Source: Alphaproteobacteria bacterium (GTDB lineage: Bacteria; Pseudomonadota; Alphaproteobacteria; CAAGCB01; CAG-977). Taken from it: a stretch of 21,067 bases of DNA. A model generated the notes under the pieces. It saw only the letters and a list, made by a program, of their open reading frames with translations. It had not been told where the DNA came from and did not search any database. This document shows, piece by piece, positions 1-6,802 of this stretch. The number at the start of each line of letters is the position of its first letter. The stretch's first letter is position 1. The stretch lies in contig CAAGEK010000050.1 of assembly GCA_900768845.1 (NCBI GenBank), positions 1-21,067 on the forward strand. The letters run 5' to 3'. The translations under genes and the position numbers were made by a program.

Positions 1-23
1 GTAGTAAGGTGTTGATTTATCAT
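1..23 (-). CDS. possible partial gene leaving the left edge
   Basis: A minus-strand ATG at 23 opens a frame that starts M-I-N-Q-H-L-T and runs off the window. A purine-rich AAAAGAG lies about 7 nt upstream as a weak ribosome-binding site. A sigma70-like promoter (57-86) points into it. Only seven codons are visible, so nothing can be said about the product. Support comes from promoter and RBS placement alone. Confidence 0.3.
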
Positions 24-56
24 GTTTTTTCTCTTTTTGTTAAAGCAAGATGAAAT

Positions 57-86
57 ATTCTAACCCTATGAGAAGGGGAATGTCAT
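57..86 (-). promoter_or_regulatory. sigma70-like promoter for the left-edge gene
   Basis: On the minus strand, ATGACA (86-81) is a 5/6 match to the -35 consensus. It is followed after 18 nt by TAGAAT (62-57), a 5/6 match to the -10. Transcription would start near 50 and reach the ATG at 23. The spacer contains CCCT and AGGGG arms that could be part of an operator, but the symmetry is poor. Confidence 0.4.
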
Positions 87-396
87 CATTTTTATGGCGT
101 TGAGGAATATTGAAACGGACAGCCAAAAAAAACTTGTTGCAAGACGCTTCTGCCCTCAGGTTTTGTCATCCGTCAAACGTCGCCGCCATGAAATCCGGTT
201 CTCACGTTCGCCACCCGAACCACCCGCGCCCCGAAGCCGGTGCCGGCTTTAAAATGCACCGCCCCGAAAGCGATGCGCTCCGTTAAACCGCCGTTAATGT
301 GCTCGCGCCGGTCTCAAAAACGTCCGAGACTCAAAGTTTTCGCCCCTCAATCTTGAGATCCGTACCCGACGCTTTGAAAAGCGCGAACGGATAAAA
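87..396. other. gene-free stretch between left-edge promoter and HAD gene
   Basis: No convincing gene is visible here. The first part is AT-rich and the second (about 180-390) is GC-rich. A minus-strand frame of about 46 codons ending at 173 reads like protein but has no good start or ribosome-binding site. It may be a remnant or chance in GC-rich DNA. A short plus frame from 187 (32 codons) also lacks an RBS. Confidence 0.4.
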
Positions 397-1503
397 TCAA
401 CGGCGTTCCGCCTGTTTCCTGTTTAAAGCGGCTTTTGTCAAAACGGAAGCGTTCGCACGGGATTTCGTCCGGCCGGCGACCATTTTCATAATCTGCCCCA
501 GTTCGTCGGGATTTTTGACGGCAATGTCGGGAAAACAGGAATCGGTCTTGTCGGTGATGCGGTTTTTATCGCCGTTCATGACGTGAAAGACATAAACGCG
601 ATCCGCCGCGTTTTTGGATTTGAAAAACGAACGCACGGCCTCGACCATATCGCGGTCGGTTCCGTTTTTGCCCAAACTGTCTCCCATGACCAGAACGGGG
701 CCGCCTTTGGCATACGCTTCTTCCAGAAAACCCGATTTTTCAACGCCGTTGCGTTTGGACTGGTTTTTTGAACGGATTTCCATCGCCCCTGTCGGTTCGA
801 CGGCGTAAATCATGGCGTTGTCGGGATTTTCCGGAGCGTCGGGATTCTTTGTCCCGTCGGGGTTTTTGCCGTCCATGATATATTTCATTTGGGTGTCGAT
901 AAAAGCCAGAGCCTTTTTACCTTCTTCGGGCGATTGTTCGATAAATCCTGCAATGTCGATGTAGCTCAAATGCTTTTTGTATTCGGCGCGTATCAGCCCG
1001 CGCATTTCCGGCCATCGTTCAAACATTTCCTTTTTTATGCCTAAAACGCGCTCTCCGGCATAACGTTCGAATTTTTGTTCTTTCAAAGTGTTTTCTTCAT
1101 TCGCATCGCGCCGCAAAACCGTCGTTTTCCCGTTTTTGACCAACAAACGCCCGTGTCCCGCCACGGCGTTGAACGACTCGAACGCTTTCGCTCCGCCCAA
1201 CAGGTCGTGAAAAGCCCCGTCCGGCAACTTTTCCCCCGTAACGTCGTTTTCGCGCCTGTCCGCCCAATGCCGTCCCGTCACGATATAGGCTTCCCCGCCG
1301 TTTTCCTTGATTTCCGTAAAGGCGCGGCGTAAATCCGGTTGCATATAACACGCGGGAACGCCTGTTTCGGCGGCGTTGCCTTCGGCATAATCCTTCCGCC
1401 CTTCGATACAGGATGTTTTGTCCAAGTCCGTGAACACCGAGGGCTTGTCCGTTTCAAGCGCGGCAAAGAGTTTTTTTAAGTTTTGGCGGGAAAGGGCATC
1501 CAT
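397..1503 (-). CDS. HAD-superfamily phosphatase, trehalose-6-phosphate phosphatase-like
   Basis: A 368-residue protein with the HAD phosphatase signature. Motif I is F-T-D-L-D-K-T with nucleophile D26 and acid/base D28; motif II is I-V-T-G-R (T76); a Lys-rich stretch near K250 precedes motif IV G-D-S-L-G-K-N-G-T-D-R-D (D275, D283/D285). The order, the long cap insert and a GHGRL segment near 116-120 resemble the OtsB/TPP branch. Substrate cannot be assigned: no otsA lies nearby, and the protein is about 100 residues longer than typical OtsB. The extra length includes an Asn-Pro-Asp-rich loop (about 214-229). The start is supported by AGGAG 7 nt upstream and a promoter at 1528-1556. It is divergent from the flagellar operon, with a CtrA box between them. 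I am sure of the fold and unsure of the substrate. Confidence 0.8.
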   Translation of the reverse strand: MDALSRQNLKKLFAALETDKPSVFTDLDKTSCIEGRKDYAEGNAAETGVPACYMQPDLRRAFTEIKENGGEAYIVTGRHWADRRENDVTGEKLPDGAFHDLLGGAKAFESFNAVAGHGRLLVKNGKTTVLRRDANEENTLKEQKFERYAGERVLGIKKEMFERWPEMRGLIRAEYKKHLSYIDIAGFIEQSPEEGKKALAFIDTQMKYIMDGKNPDGTKNPDAPENPDNAMIYAVEPTGAMEIRSKNQSKRNGVEKSGFLEEAYAKGGPVLVMGDSLGKNGTDRDMVEAVRSFFKSKNAADRVYVFHVMNGDKNRITDKTDSCFPDIAVKNPDELGQIMKMVAGRTKSRANASVLTKAALNRKQAERR

Positions 1504-1527
1504 GTCGATCTCCTGAAAATTTTGTCC

Positions 1528-1556
1528 ATAATACCAGCTTTGAAAAAAGAATACAA
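1528..1556 (-). promoter_or_regulatory. extended -10 promoter of the HAD phosphatase
   Basis: On the minus strand TTGTAT (1556-1551) is followed by a 17-nt spacer and TATTAT (1533-1528). A TGG directly before the -10 gives the extended -10 form. The start codon at 1503 lies about 25 nt downstream of the -10. Confidence 0.55.
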
Positions 1557-1559
1557 ATT

Positions 1560-1574
1560 TTAAATTTTTTTTAA
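1560..1574 (+). promoter_or_regulatory. CtrA box upstream of flhX operon
   Basis: TTAA (1560-1563), seven bases, then TTAA (1571-1574): an exact match to the TTAA-N7-TTAA site of the alphaproteobacterial cell-cycle regulator CtrA. It lies 38 nt before the flhX start and 3 nt upstream of the -35 of the divergent HAD promoter, so it could act on either side. The flagellar operon is the more likely target, given CtrA's known role in flagellar genes. Confidence 0.6.
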
Positions 1575-1612
1575 GGCCGTCGGGTCAGACTTGGATTCGG
1601 AAAGGATTCCCG

Positions 1613-1906
1613 ATGAGCGAAAAGAAATCCGGACGAACCGTCGCGGTGGCTTTGGAATATGACGAAGAATCCCGCGGCGTTCCGAAAGTGACGGCCAGCG
1701 GATACGGTCGTGTTGCCGAACAGATATTGCAGGCGGCGTTTGAAAACGGCGTCAAAGTGCGTCAGGATGCGGATTTGGCGGAAATACTGGCGGGAATTGA
1801 CATTGATTGTGAAATTCCGCCCGAAGCTTTTGCCGCCGTCGCGGAAATCCTTTCCTATATTTATCGATTGAATTCCGGCGGGGATGAAGGGGATTTCACA
1901 TTATGA
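1613..1906 (+). CDS. flhX: FlhX, free-standing FlhB C-terminal-domain protein
   Basis: A 97-residue soluble protein that matches the cytoplasmic C-terminal domain of the export-gate protein FlhB (and YscU relatives) after the autocleavage site. It starts into V-A-V-A-L-E-Y-D, then shows the V-T-A-S-G-Y-G-R-V-A-E-Q-I segment and the closing I-P-P-E-A-F-A-A-V-A-E-I-L. The FlhB transmembrane part and the NPTH cleavage motif are absent. Paralogues of this kind are known to substitute in part for the FlhB C-domain in substrate switching. AAGGA sits 6 nt before the ATG. It is the first gene of the flhX-unknown-fliO-fliP operon, behind a CtrA box, and its stop overlaps the next start (ATGA). Confidence 0.85.
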   Translation: MSEKKSGRTVAVALEYDEESRGVPKVTASGYGRVAEQILQAAFENGVKVRQDADLAEILAGIDIDCEIPPEAFAAVAEILSYIYRLNSGGDEGDFTL

Positions 1907-2178
1907 CACAAACGGAGCGCATCCGCTCGGAACTTCAAAAAGCGTCGTCTTTGCTTTCGACGGCGGATTACCTGACAAAGCGCGGGCGTTTGGTCAGCAT
2001 TGTCGCGTTGGGGGATATCGTATCGAACATTTGCCGCGAGGTCGCAAACGCCGGATACGACAACTGCCGCCCTTTGAAGCCTCAGATGTCGGAGCTTGTC
2101 GAACGGTTGGAAGCGTATGGCGGGGAGCTGGAACGGCGGTTCGGCGGTTTGGAAACGGATGCGGCGGACGGAGAGTGA
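1903..2178 (+). CDS. small conserved-looking protein in flagellar operon, function unknown
   Basis: A 91-residue, mostly helical, charged protein with no signal peptide or membrane segment. It overlaps flhX by four bases (ATGA) and ends 4 nt before fliO, so translation is likely coupled and a flagellar role is probable. Size and helicity recall small export chaperones such as FlgN/FliT, but I see no motif that proves this. The tail (after about residue 70) is Glu/Asp/Gly-rich. Real gene status is well supported by tight packing; function is not. Confidence 0.75.
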   Translation: MTQTERIRSELQKASSLLSTADYLTKRGRLVSIVALGDIVSNICREVANAGYDNCRPLKPQMSELVERLEAYGGELERRFGGLETDAADGE

Positions 2179-2182
2179 GATT

Positions 2183-2494
2183 ATGGAACATTTGTTATCG
2201 GCCGTTGCCGGACTTCTGTTTGTTTTGGGGCTGTTCTTTTTGCTGGCGTGGGCGTTGAAGAAATACGGCGGCCCCGTGTTGGCGGGAACGCCGAAAAGAG
2301 GCGGAAAACAGCAGATCGAATTGTTGGATATGCGCTTGCTTGATCCGGAAAACAGGCTGGCTTTGGTCAGATGCCGGAACAAGGAATATTTGATCGCCGT
2401 CGGGAAAAACGCTTTTACCGTTGATTCCTATCCTGTTTTTGAACAAAATGGCGCAAATGCAAAGGATGAACCGAATGCGATTCAAAACGCTTAA
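2183..2494 (+). CDS. fliO: flagellar biosynthetic protein FliO
   Basis: A 103-residue FliO. One N-terminal membrane segment (about residues 4-25, L-L-F-V-L-G-L-F-F-L-L-A-W) is followed by a short cytoplasmic domain typical of FliO. That domain includes I-E-L-L-D-M-R-L-L-D-P-E-N-R-L-A-L-V and a Y-L-I-A-V-G strand. FliO helps assemble the FliP ring of the flagellar export gate in the inner membrane. The frame is open further upstream to 2096, but the ATG at 2183 gives the normal FliO start and avoids overlapping the preceding gene. Its end overlaps the start of fliP by 20 nt, the usual fliO-fliP coupling. Confidence 0.85.
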   Translation: MEHLLSAVAGLLFVLGLFFLLAWALKKYGGPVLAGTPKRGGKQQIELLDMRLLDPENRLALVRCRNKEYLIAVGKNAFTVDSYPVFEQNGANAKDEPNAIQNA

Positions 2495-3209
2495 AACCGC
2501 CGCCGTTTTATTTTTATGCTCGGCCGTTCCCGTTTGTGCGCAAAGCCTGAATATTGATTTGGGCGGCGAAGGCGGATCGACGACCGCACGGATTTTCCAG
2601 CTGATTTTGCTGATGACGGTGCTGTCGCTGGCTCCGAGCATTTTAATCATGGTCACTTCTTTTACGCGCATATCGGTCGTTTTGTCGATTACGCGTCAGG
2701 CTTTGGGAACGAACCAGTCGCCTTCCAACGTCATTTTGATCAGTCTGGCGTTGTTTATGACGGGGTTCATCATGACTCCCGTGTTTGAAAAAGCGTGGGA
2801 CACGGCGGTTTACCCGTTGATAGAGGAGAAAATCGAAGCTCCGGAAGCGGTTGAAAAAGCCGCCGTCCCCTTTCGCGAATTCATGCTCAAAAACGTCCGG
2901 GCCAAAGATTTGGAGCTGTTTATGGGATTTTCCCAAACGCCCAAGGTTGAAAAACCCGAAGACACGCCTTTGACGGCTTTGGTGCCCGCTTTTATGATCA
3001 GCGAGTTGCGCCGCGCCTTTGAGATCGGTTTTTTGATTTATGTGCCGTTTTTGATTATCGATATGGTTGTCGCGTCCGTGCTGATGAGCATGGGGATGAT
3101 GATGTTGCCTCCGTCAATGCTTGCCCTGCCGTTCAAACTGATTTTCTTTGTCATTGTCGACGGGTGGTATATGCTGGTCGGAAGCTTGGTTAAAAGCTTT
3201 AATGTTTAG
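2475..3209 (+). CDS. fliP: flagellar export gate protein FliP
   Basis: A 244-residue FliP, a core membrane component of the flagellar type III export gate. A cleavable signal peptide (M-R-F-K-T-L-K-T-A-A-V-L-F-L-C, cleavage near V-C-A-Q) is followed by the family signature L-S-L-A-P-S-I-L-I-M-V-T-S-F-T-R and R-Q-A-L-G-T-N-Q-S-P. The second signature, P-A-F-M-I-S-E-L-R-R-A-F-E-I-G-F, comes next, and M-G-M-M-M-L-P-P lies near the C terminus. The ATG at 2475 is chosen because AAAGGA lies about 9 nt upstream; an ATG at 2466 and upstream ones are possible. fliQ and fliR do not follow. The next gene is convergent, 3 nt away. Confidence 0.93.
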   Translation: MRFKTLKTAAVLFLCSAVPVCAQSLNIDLGGEGGSTTARIFQLILLMTVLSLAPSILIMVTSFTRISVVLSITRQALGTNQSPSNVILISLALFMTGFIMTPVFEKAWDTAVYPLIEEKIEAPEAVEKAAVPFREFMLKNVRAKDLELFMGFSQTPKVEKPEDTPLTALVPAFMISELRRAFEIGFLIYVPFLIIDMVVASVLMSMGMMMLPPSMLALPFKLIFFVIVDGWYMLVGSLVKSFNV

Positions 3210-3212
3210 CCC

Positions 3213-3731
3213 TTACAGCTTTTTCCATTTTCCCTTCGTCGCGTCATAGGATTTCAGCGTCCGCGTTTTAATGTCGAACATCATCAGCGAAACGGAAATG
3301 CCGTCGTCCGCCGTTGCGACGCGTTGAAGCGAAGGGATGGCTTTTAATGCGTTCAAGCGTTTGACGCCGCGGGCTTCGATGGCTTTGTCCTGCAATCCCG
3401 AACAATCGGAATGTTCCAAAATGACGATGTTTTTGATTTTCAAAACGTCAAGGGCGTATTCGACCGTCGCGTTGACGTCCGTTTCGGGAGAAGGCAGACG
3501 GACGGAAAACAGGTCGCCCGCTTTTGCCGAAAAAATGAATTCCGGTACGACGCGGCTGTCGGCGCAGGAAATGACAAGCGTGTGCGGTTTTTGATCGTTT
3601 GCCAGTTTTTTGTACAGCGACGCGTCCGATGTTTCCAAAAAAGCGTCGTATCCGTTGTTCAACCTGTCCAAAGGCGTCTGCGAACAGGCGGTCAGCATCA
3701 GGCATATTGCAAGGTTTATGCTTTTGCGCAT
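3213..3731 (-). CDS. lipoprotein related to beta-carbonic anhydrase
   Basis: A 172-residue secreted lipoprotein. The N terminus is a lipoprotein signal with lipobox L-T-A-C (C16). The body has the beta-carbonic-anhydrase zinc ligands: C56-x-D58-x-R60 in V-I-S-C-A-D-S-R-V-V, and H107-x-x-C110 in E-H-S-D-C. The sequence G-D-L-F-S-V-R replaces the usual GDLFVVRNAG: the conserved N-A-G after the Arg is lost (L-P-S instead), and the C-terminal part is shorter than in classic enzymes. Zinc binding is likely; hydration of CO2 is plausible but not assured. It is convergent with fliP and lies in the same direction as rubrerythrin, separated from it by a hairpin. Confidence 0.8.
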   Translation of the reverse strand: MRKSINLAICLMLTACSQTPLDRLNNGYDAFLETSDASLYKKLANDQKPHTLVISCADSRVVPEFIFSAKAGDLFSVRLPSPETDVNATVEYALDVLKIKNIVILEHSDCSGLQDKAIEARGVKRLNALKAIPSLQRVATADDGISVSLMMFDIKTRTLKSYDATKGKWKKL

Positions 3732-3755
3732 GAAAGACTCCCGAAAATAAACACA

Positions 3756-3783
3756 AGGGCGGCCTTTATAAAAAAGCCGCCCT
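3756..3783 (-). terminator. terminator-like hairpin after rubrerythrin
   Basis: AGGGCGGC (3756-3763) pairs with GCCGCCCT (3776-3783). Read on the minus strand the stem is followed by a T-rich tract (TTGTGTTTATTTT). It sits between the rubrerythrin stop and the next minus-strand gene. Confidence 0.5.
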
Positions 3784-3808
3784 GAAAATGTATCAAAAAG
3801 CTCAGGGA

Positions 3809-4303
3809 TCAGTCAATTTTCATAAACGCTTTTCCGGCGGCTCCGCAAACGGGGCATTTTTCGGGGGCGGAACCGATGACCGTTTCACCGCAAATCGGGC
3901 ATACATAAATATCGGCTTCGGTTTTATCCTCCAAATTGTCCAAAGCGGCTTTGTAGAGCTTTGCGTGCGTCTGTTCAACGGTGTTGGCGAACGTGAAAGA
4001 GCGTTCCGCGGCTTTGTTTCCTTCCGCTTTTGCGTCTTCGATCATCGGGGGGTACATTGTTTCGAATTCATAGGTTTCGCCGCTGATGGCTTCCTGCAGG
4101 TTTTCCTTCGTACTCAGGATTTTTTCCGCGGCGCGCAGGTGGTTGGCCGCATGGACTTTTTCCGCGGCGGCGGCGGCGCGAAACAGTTTTGCAACCTGTT
4201 TATAGCCTTCTTTGTCGGCTTGAACCGCAAAAGCGGAATATTTCTGGAAGGCTTGGGATTCGCCGGCGAAAGCGGCCATCAGGTTTTCCAAGGATTTGCT
4301 CAT
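3809..4303 (-). CDS. rbr: rubrerythrin
   Basis: A 164-residue rubrerythrin, a peroxide-reducing di-iron protein common in anaerobes and microaerobes. The four-helix ferritin-like domain carries E15 (G-E-S), E48-x-x-H51, E81 and E110-x-x-H113. The C-terminal rubredoxin-like domain has the [Fe(SCys)4] ligands C135-x-x-C138 and C150-x-x-C153. The start at 4303 is preferred over the ATG at 4318 because that codon overlaps a GGAG (4313-4316) placed 9 nt upstream of 4303. A promoter lies at 4346-4373. It would act in the cytoplasm, taking electrons from rubredoxin or NAD(P)H-linked partners, none of which is encoded next to it. Confidence 0.95.
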   Translation of the reverse strand: MSKSLENLMAAFAGESQAFQKYSAFAVQADKEGYKQVAKLFRAAAAAEKVHAANHLRAAEKILSTKENLQEAISGETYEFETMYPPMIEDAKAEGNKAAERSFTFANTVEQTHAKLYKAALDNLEDKTEADIYVCPICGETVIGSAPEKCPVCGAAGKAFMKID

Positions 4304-4345
4304 TTTAAAACGCTCCATAATTTAGAATGATTTTAATGTAAAGGG

Positions 4346-4373
4346 ATTATACACTAAAAAGGCCGAGGGGCAA
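4346..4373 (-). promoter_or_regulatory. promoter of rubrerythrin
   Basis: On the minus strand TTGCCC (4373-4368), a 16-nt spacer and a perfect TATAAT (4351-4346). The start codon at 4303 follows after about 42 nt. Confidence 0.6.
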
Positions 4374-4440
4374 GCAAAAAATAATACGGTGAAAAAGGTC
4401 TTGCCTGAAATCGCGAAAAGATATAAAACAAAAGCGATGC

Positions 4441-4517
4441 GGTCCCGTAGCTCAGCTGGATAGAGCAACAGCCTTCTAAGCTGTGGGTCACAGGTTCGAA
4501 TCCTGTCGGGATCGCCA
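4441..4517 (+). tRNA. tRNA-Arg (anticodon UCU)
   Basis: A complete 77-nt cloverleaf. The acceptor GGTCCCG pairs with CGGGATC (one G-U), the D arm starts TAGCTCAG, and the anticodon stem ACAGC/GCTGT closes loop CTTCTAA, giving anticodon TCT (reads AGA/AGG). The T stem is ACAGG/CCTGT with TTCGAAT. The discriminator is G and the 3' CCA is encoded (4515-4517). A TATAAA at 4422-4427 with TTGCC upstream fits a promoter. Minus-strand frames here yield the familiar spurious D-R-I-R-T-C-D-P peptide of antisense tRNA and are not genes. Confidence 0.97.
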
Positions 4518-4522
4518 AGTAT

Positions 4523-4552
4523 AAACGGCAAGGATGAAACCTGCCGTTTTTT
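4523..4552 (+). terminator. rho-independent terminator of tRNA-Arg
   Basis: AAACGGC (4523-4529) pairs with GCCGTTT (4543-4549), AGG (4531-4533) with CCT (4540-4542), and A4530 is bulged. A T run (4547-4552) follows, five bases after the tRNA 3' end. Confidence 0.85.
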
Positions 4553-4797
4553 ATAAATCAATCGGGCGATCCGGCTCGGACGAGGCATTTTGAAATCTTC
4601 GTCTTTGAGCGGGGGCGCAAATTCGCCTTTCAATACCTTGATCAGGCCGGATTCCTTCAGGTCTTAAAATGTAGCGTGAAAAGAACGGAATTGAAACGGC
4701 GTAAAAGAAAATTTTGACATTGACGGCGATACGCTTTGTCTTTGAAGGCCGATGGTGTAATCTGCGAAGGGCAAATGCAAAATTTAAAGAGTTTGAA

Positions 4798-6159
4798 ATG
4801 AAAAAATACGACTTTGATGTAATTGTAATCGGCTTGGGGCCCGCCGGCATGGCTGTTTGTGCGATGGCTTCCGAAATGGGATTGAACGTTTGCGCGGTGG
4901 AAAAACGTAATCCGGGCGGAGAGTGTATGAATGTCGGATGCATTCCTTCCAAAGCGATTATTAAAATTGCAAATACGACCCCTTCCATGAAGCGGCCGTT
5001 TGAGCATATTCAAAAGCATTTGTCTTTTATCAGGGAAAAGAAAATATCGGGTATGATAAGCAAGGCAAAGACATACCTTCAAAGAGGAGCCGCGGAATTT
5101 GTTGATTCCCATACGGTAAAAGTCGGCGACGAAAAAATCACCGCAAAAAGGATTTTTATCGCAACAGGGACAAAACCTGCCATTCCGCCGATAAAAGGAA
5201 TAGATGAAACGGATTGTTTAACCAATGAAAATTTGTTTGATCTGAATGAAATTCCGGCGAGTATGACCATAATCGGAGGCGGAGCCATAGGTTCGGAAAT
5301 GGCTGAAGCCTTTTCCAAAATGGGGTGCAAATGCACTATTGTTCATAACGGACGGCATCTTTTGCCTCAAGCGGAGGCAAGTGCCGCCGAAGAGCTTGAA
5401 GCCGCTTTTAAAAAACAGGGCATAGACGTTTATAATTCGGAATCCGTGACCGGAATCGAAAAAAAAGACAATCGGATCATTTTATCAATCGGTTCCGGCA
5501 AAACGATATCATCTGAAAAGCTTTTAATCGCGGCCGGAAGAAAATATGATTTTTCCGAGCTTAAACTTGAAAAAGCAGGGGTGATTTATACCCGAAACGG
5601 CATTAAAACGGATAAATATTTACGCACTTCTCAAAAACATATTTATGCCGTCGGCGATTGTAACGGAAATTTTCTGTTATCTCACGCGGCGATGCATCAG
5701 GGAATGATTGCTCTCATGAATGCGTTGTCACCCCGTCCGTTCAAAAAAGACTTTAAAAAATTCCCTGTTCCATGGACTGTTTTTACCACCCCTGAAATAT
5801 CCGCGGTCGGCATGAGCGAAGAAGAGTTGCAGGCGAAGAAAATGAAATATGAAGTGATTGAAGCCGGATATAGGGATTACGGGGCGGCGATAGCAGAGGA
5901 TGTTCCGGAAGGTTATGTGAAAGTATTCGCTTCAAAATATGGAAAGATATACGGGGCTTCCATTGTCGGGAAGAATTCCGGAGAACTTGTTAATGAATGG
6001 GCGGCGGCTATTCAAAACAATATCGGACTGTATAAGATGATGATGACCATGCATTCGTTTCCCACAATGGGTTTTTTAAGTAAACGCATCGCGGAAATAT
6101 GGATGATGAACCGTGTCAGGTCGAATTTTGTAAAAAGAATGGTGCGATTGTTTTTTTGA
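4798..6159 (+). CDS. FAD/NAD(P)-dependent disulfide oxidoreductase, Lpd/MerA-like
   Basis: A 453-residue class I pyridine-nucleotide-disulfide oxidoreductase. The FAD-binding motif is G-L-G-P-A-G (12-17), and the redox disulfide is C43-x4-C48 in G-E-C-M-N-V-G-C-I-P. A second Rossmann motif I-G-G-G-A-I-G-S-E binds NAD(P)H, and the second FAD motif is Y-A-V-G-D-C. The dimerisation domain is present, but the catalytic H-P-T-x-x-E region of dihydrolipoyl dehydrogenase reads S-F-P-T-M-G-F. Phe421 and Phe426 replace His and Glu, so this is probably not a true Lpd, and no Cys-Cys tail of mercuric reductase is present. The ATG at 4798 follows AAAGAG (4786-4791); the frame is open upstream to 4714. 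The gene is visibly AT-richer than its neighbours and sits beside a tRNA, hinting at transfer. Substrate unknown. Confidence 0.85.
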   Translation: MKKYDFDVIVIGLGPAGMAVCAMASEMGLNVCAVEKRNPGGECMNVGCIPSKAIIKIANTTPSMKRPFEHIQKHLSFIREKKISGMISKAKTYLQRGAAEFVDSHTVKVGDEKITAKRIFIATGTKPAIPPIKGIDETDCLTNENLFDLNEIPASMTIIGGGAIGSEMAEAFSKMGCKCTIVHNGRHLLPQAEASAAEELEAAFKKQGIDVYNSESVTGIEKKDNRIILSIGSGKTISSEKLLIAAGRKYDFSELKLEKAGVIYTRNGIKTDKYLRTSQKHIYAVGDCNGNFLLSHAAMHQGMIALMNALSPRPFKKDFKKFPVPWTVFTTPEISAVGMSEEELQAKKMKYEVIEAGYRDYGAAIAEDVPEGYVKVFASKYGKIYGASIVGKNSGELVNEWAAAIQNNIGLYKMMMTMHSFPTMGFLSKRIAEIWMMNRVRSNFVKRMVRLFF

Positions 6160-6523
6160 TGATGTGATTAAGAAATCTTTTTATATCGAGGTAATGCGGG
6201 ATCGCATCGTGCCGTGCAAACGGTGAAAATGATGAGTGCTTCCGCTTGTGAATTCGGCGCAAATCCGTTCATCGATCTTTCTTTGATATGTTTTTCCTCC
6301 GGAATGTTGCTCGGTTTCGGGATTCTTCCGGTTTTTCGAGGGTAAACCGCCGTGTTTCCCGAGGTAAAAGGGATGAGAATTGATGGCGGGTGTTTTTTAA
6401 CTTGCCTGTTGCAGCGGGGTTCGTGCAATATTGACGGAAAGTCTCCGGAACGTTTTTTGAAAAATGGAATGTGCGGACGGCAGGATGCTTTTCCTTTCCC
6501 GTGTGTTAAAAAAAGGGGGAACG
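6160..6523 (+). other. gene-free stretch before the CsoR-type repressor
   Basis: I see no convincing gene in these 364 bases. Several short frames exist on both strands, but none has an RBS or a recognisable product. A CCGGAA/TTCCGG pair (6299-6304, 6326-6331) followed by TTTTT could be a weak terminator. TTGCA/TGCAA arms (6409-6413, 6424-6428) are short. The RBS of the next gene (AGGGGG) is at its end. Confidence 0.45.
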
Positions 6524-6802
6524 ATGACAGAAAAACACTATCCCGATCACAAAGACGAACTCTCCCGATTGAACAAGATTGAAGGTCAGGTGAAAGGCAT
6601 AAAGAAAATGATCGAGGACAAACGCTATTGTCCCGAAATCATCAGCCAGTTGCGCGCCGTGCGCTCCGCCTTGAAATCCGTCGAATCCAACATCCTGAAG
6701 CGTCATTTGCAACATTGCGTGGCTTTGTCGTTCGCATCGAACGAAGATGTGGAAAAACAAATCGAAGAATTGAAAAAACTCTTTGACCGCTTTTATGATT
6801 AA
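6524..6802 (+). CDS. csoR: CsoR/RcnR-family metal-sensing repressor, CsoR-like
   Basis: A 92-residue all-helical repressor of the CsoR/RcnR/FrmR family. The family core is intact (L-N-K-I-E-G-Q-V-K-G-I-K-K-M-I, then Q-L-R-A-V-R-S-A-L). The ligand triad is C36 (R-Y-C), H61 and C65 (R-H-L-Q-H-C), the pattern of Cu(I)-sensing CsoR. RcnR has His and FrmR Glu at the third position. In the family the apo-repressor binds GC-centred palindromes and releases DNA when Cu(I) binds. The start at 6524 is fixed by AGGGGG just upstream; the frame is open to 6464. The next ATG follows its stop directly (TAAATG). A matching operator lies before the metallothionein gene at 16154-16174. Copper as ligand is inferred from the triad. 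Confidence 0.85.
   Translation: MTEKHYPDHKDELSRLNKIEGQVKGIKKMIEDKRYCPEIISQLRAVRSALKSVESNILKRHLQHCVALSFASNEDVEKQIEELKKLFDRFYD

Noticed and set aside
4322..4633. Minus-strand 103-codon frame across the tRNA
   Set aside because: It is the antisense translation of tRNA-Arg (the D-R-I-R-T-C-D-P type peptide often mis-annotated as protein).
4441..6523. Full integrated element at tRNA-Arg
   Set aside because: No integrase and no repeat of the tRNA 3' end were seen downstream, so only the composition hint is kept.
6352..6582. 76-codon plus frame with several cysteines before csoR
   Set aside because: It overlaps the csoR start in another frame, has no RBS and resembles no family.
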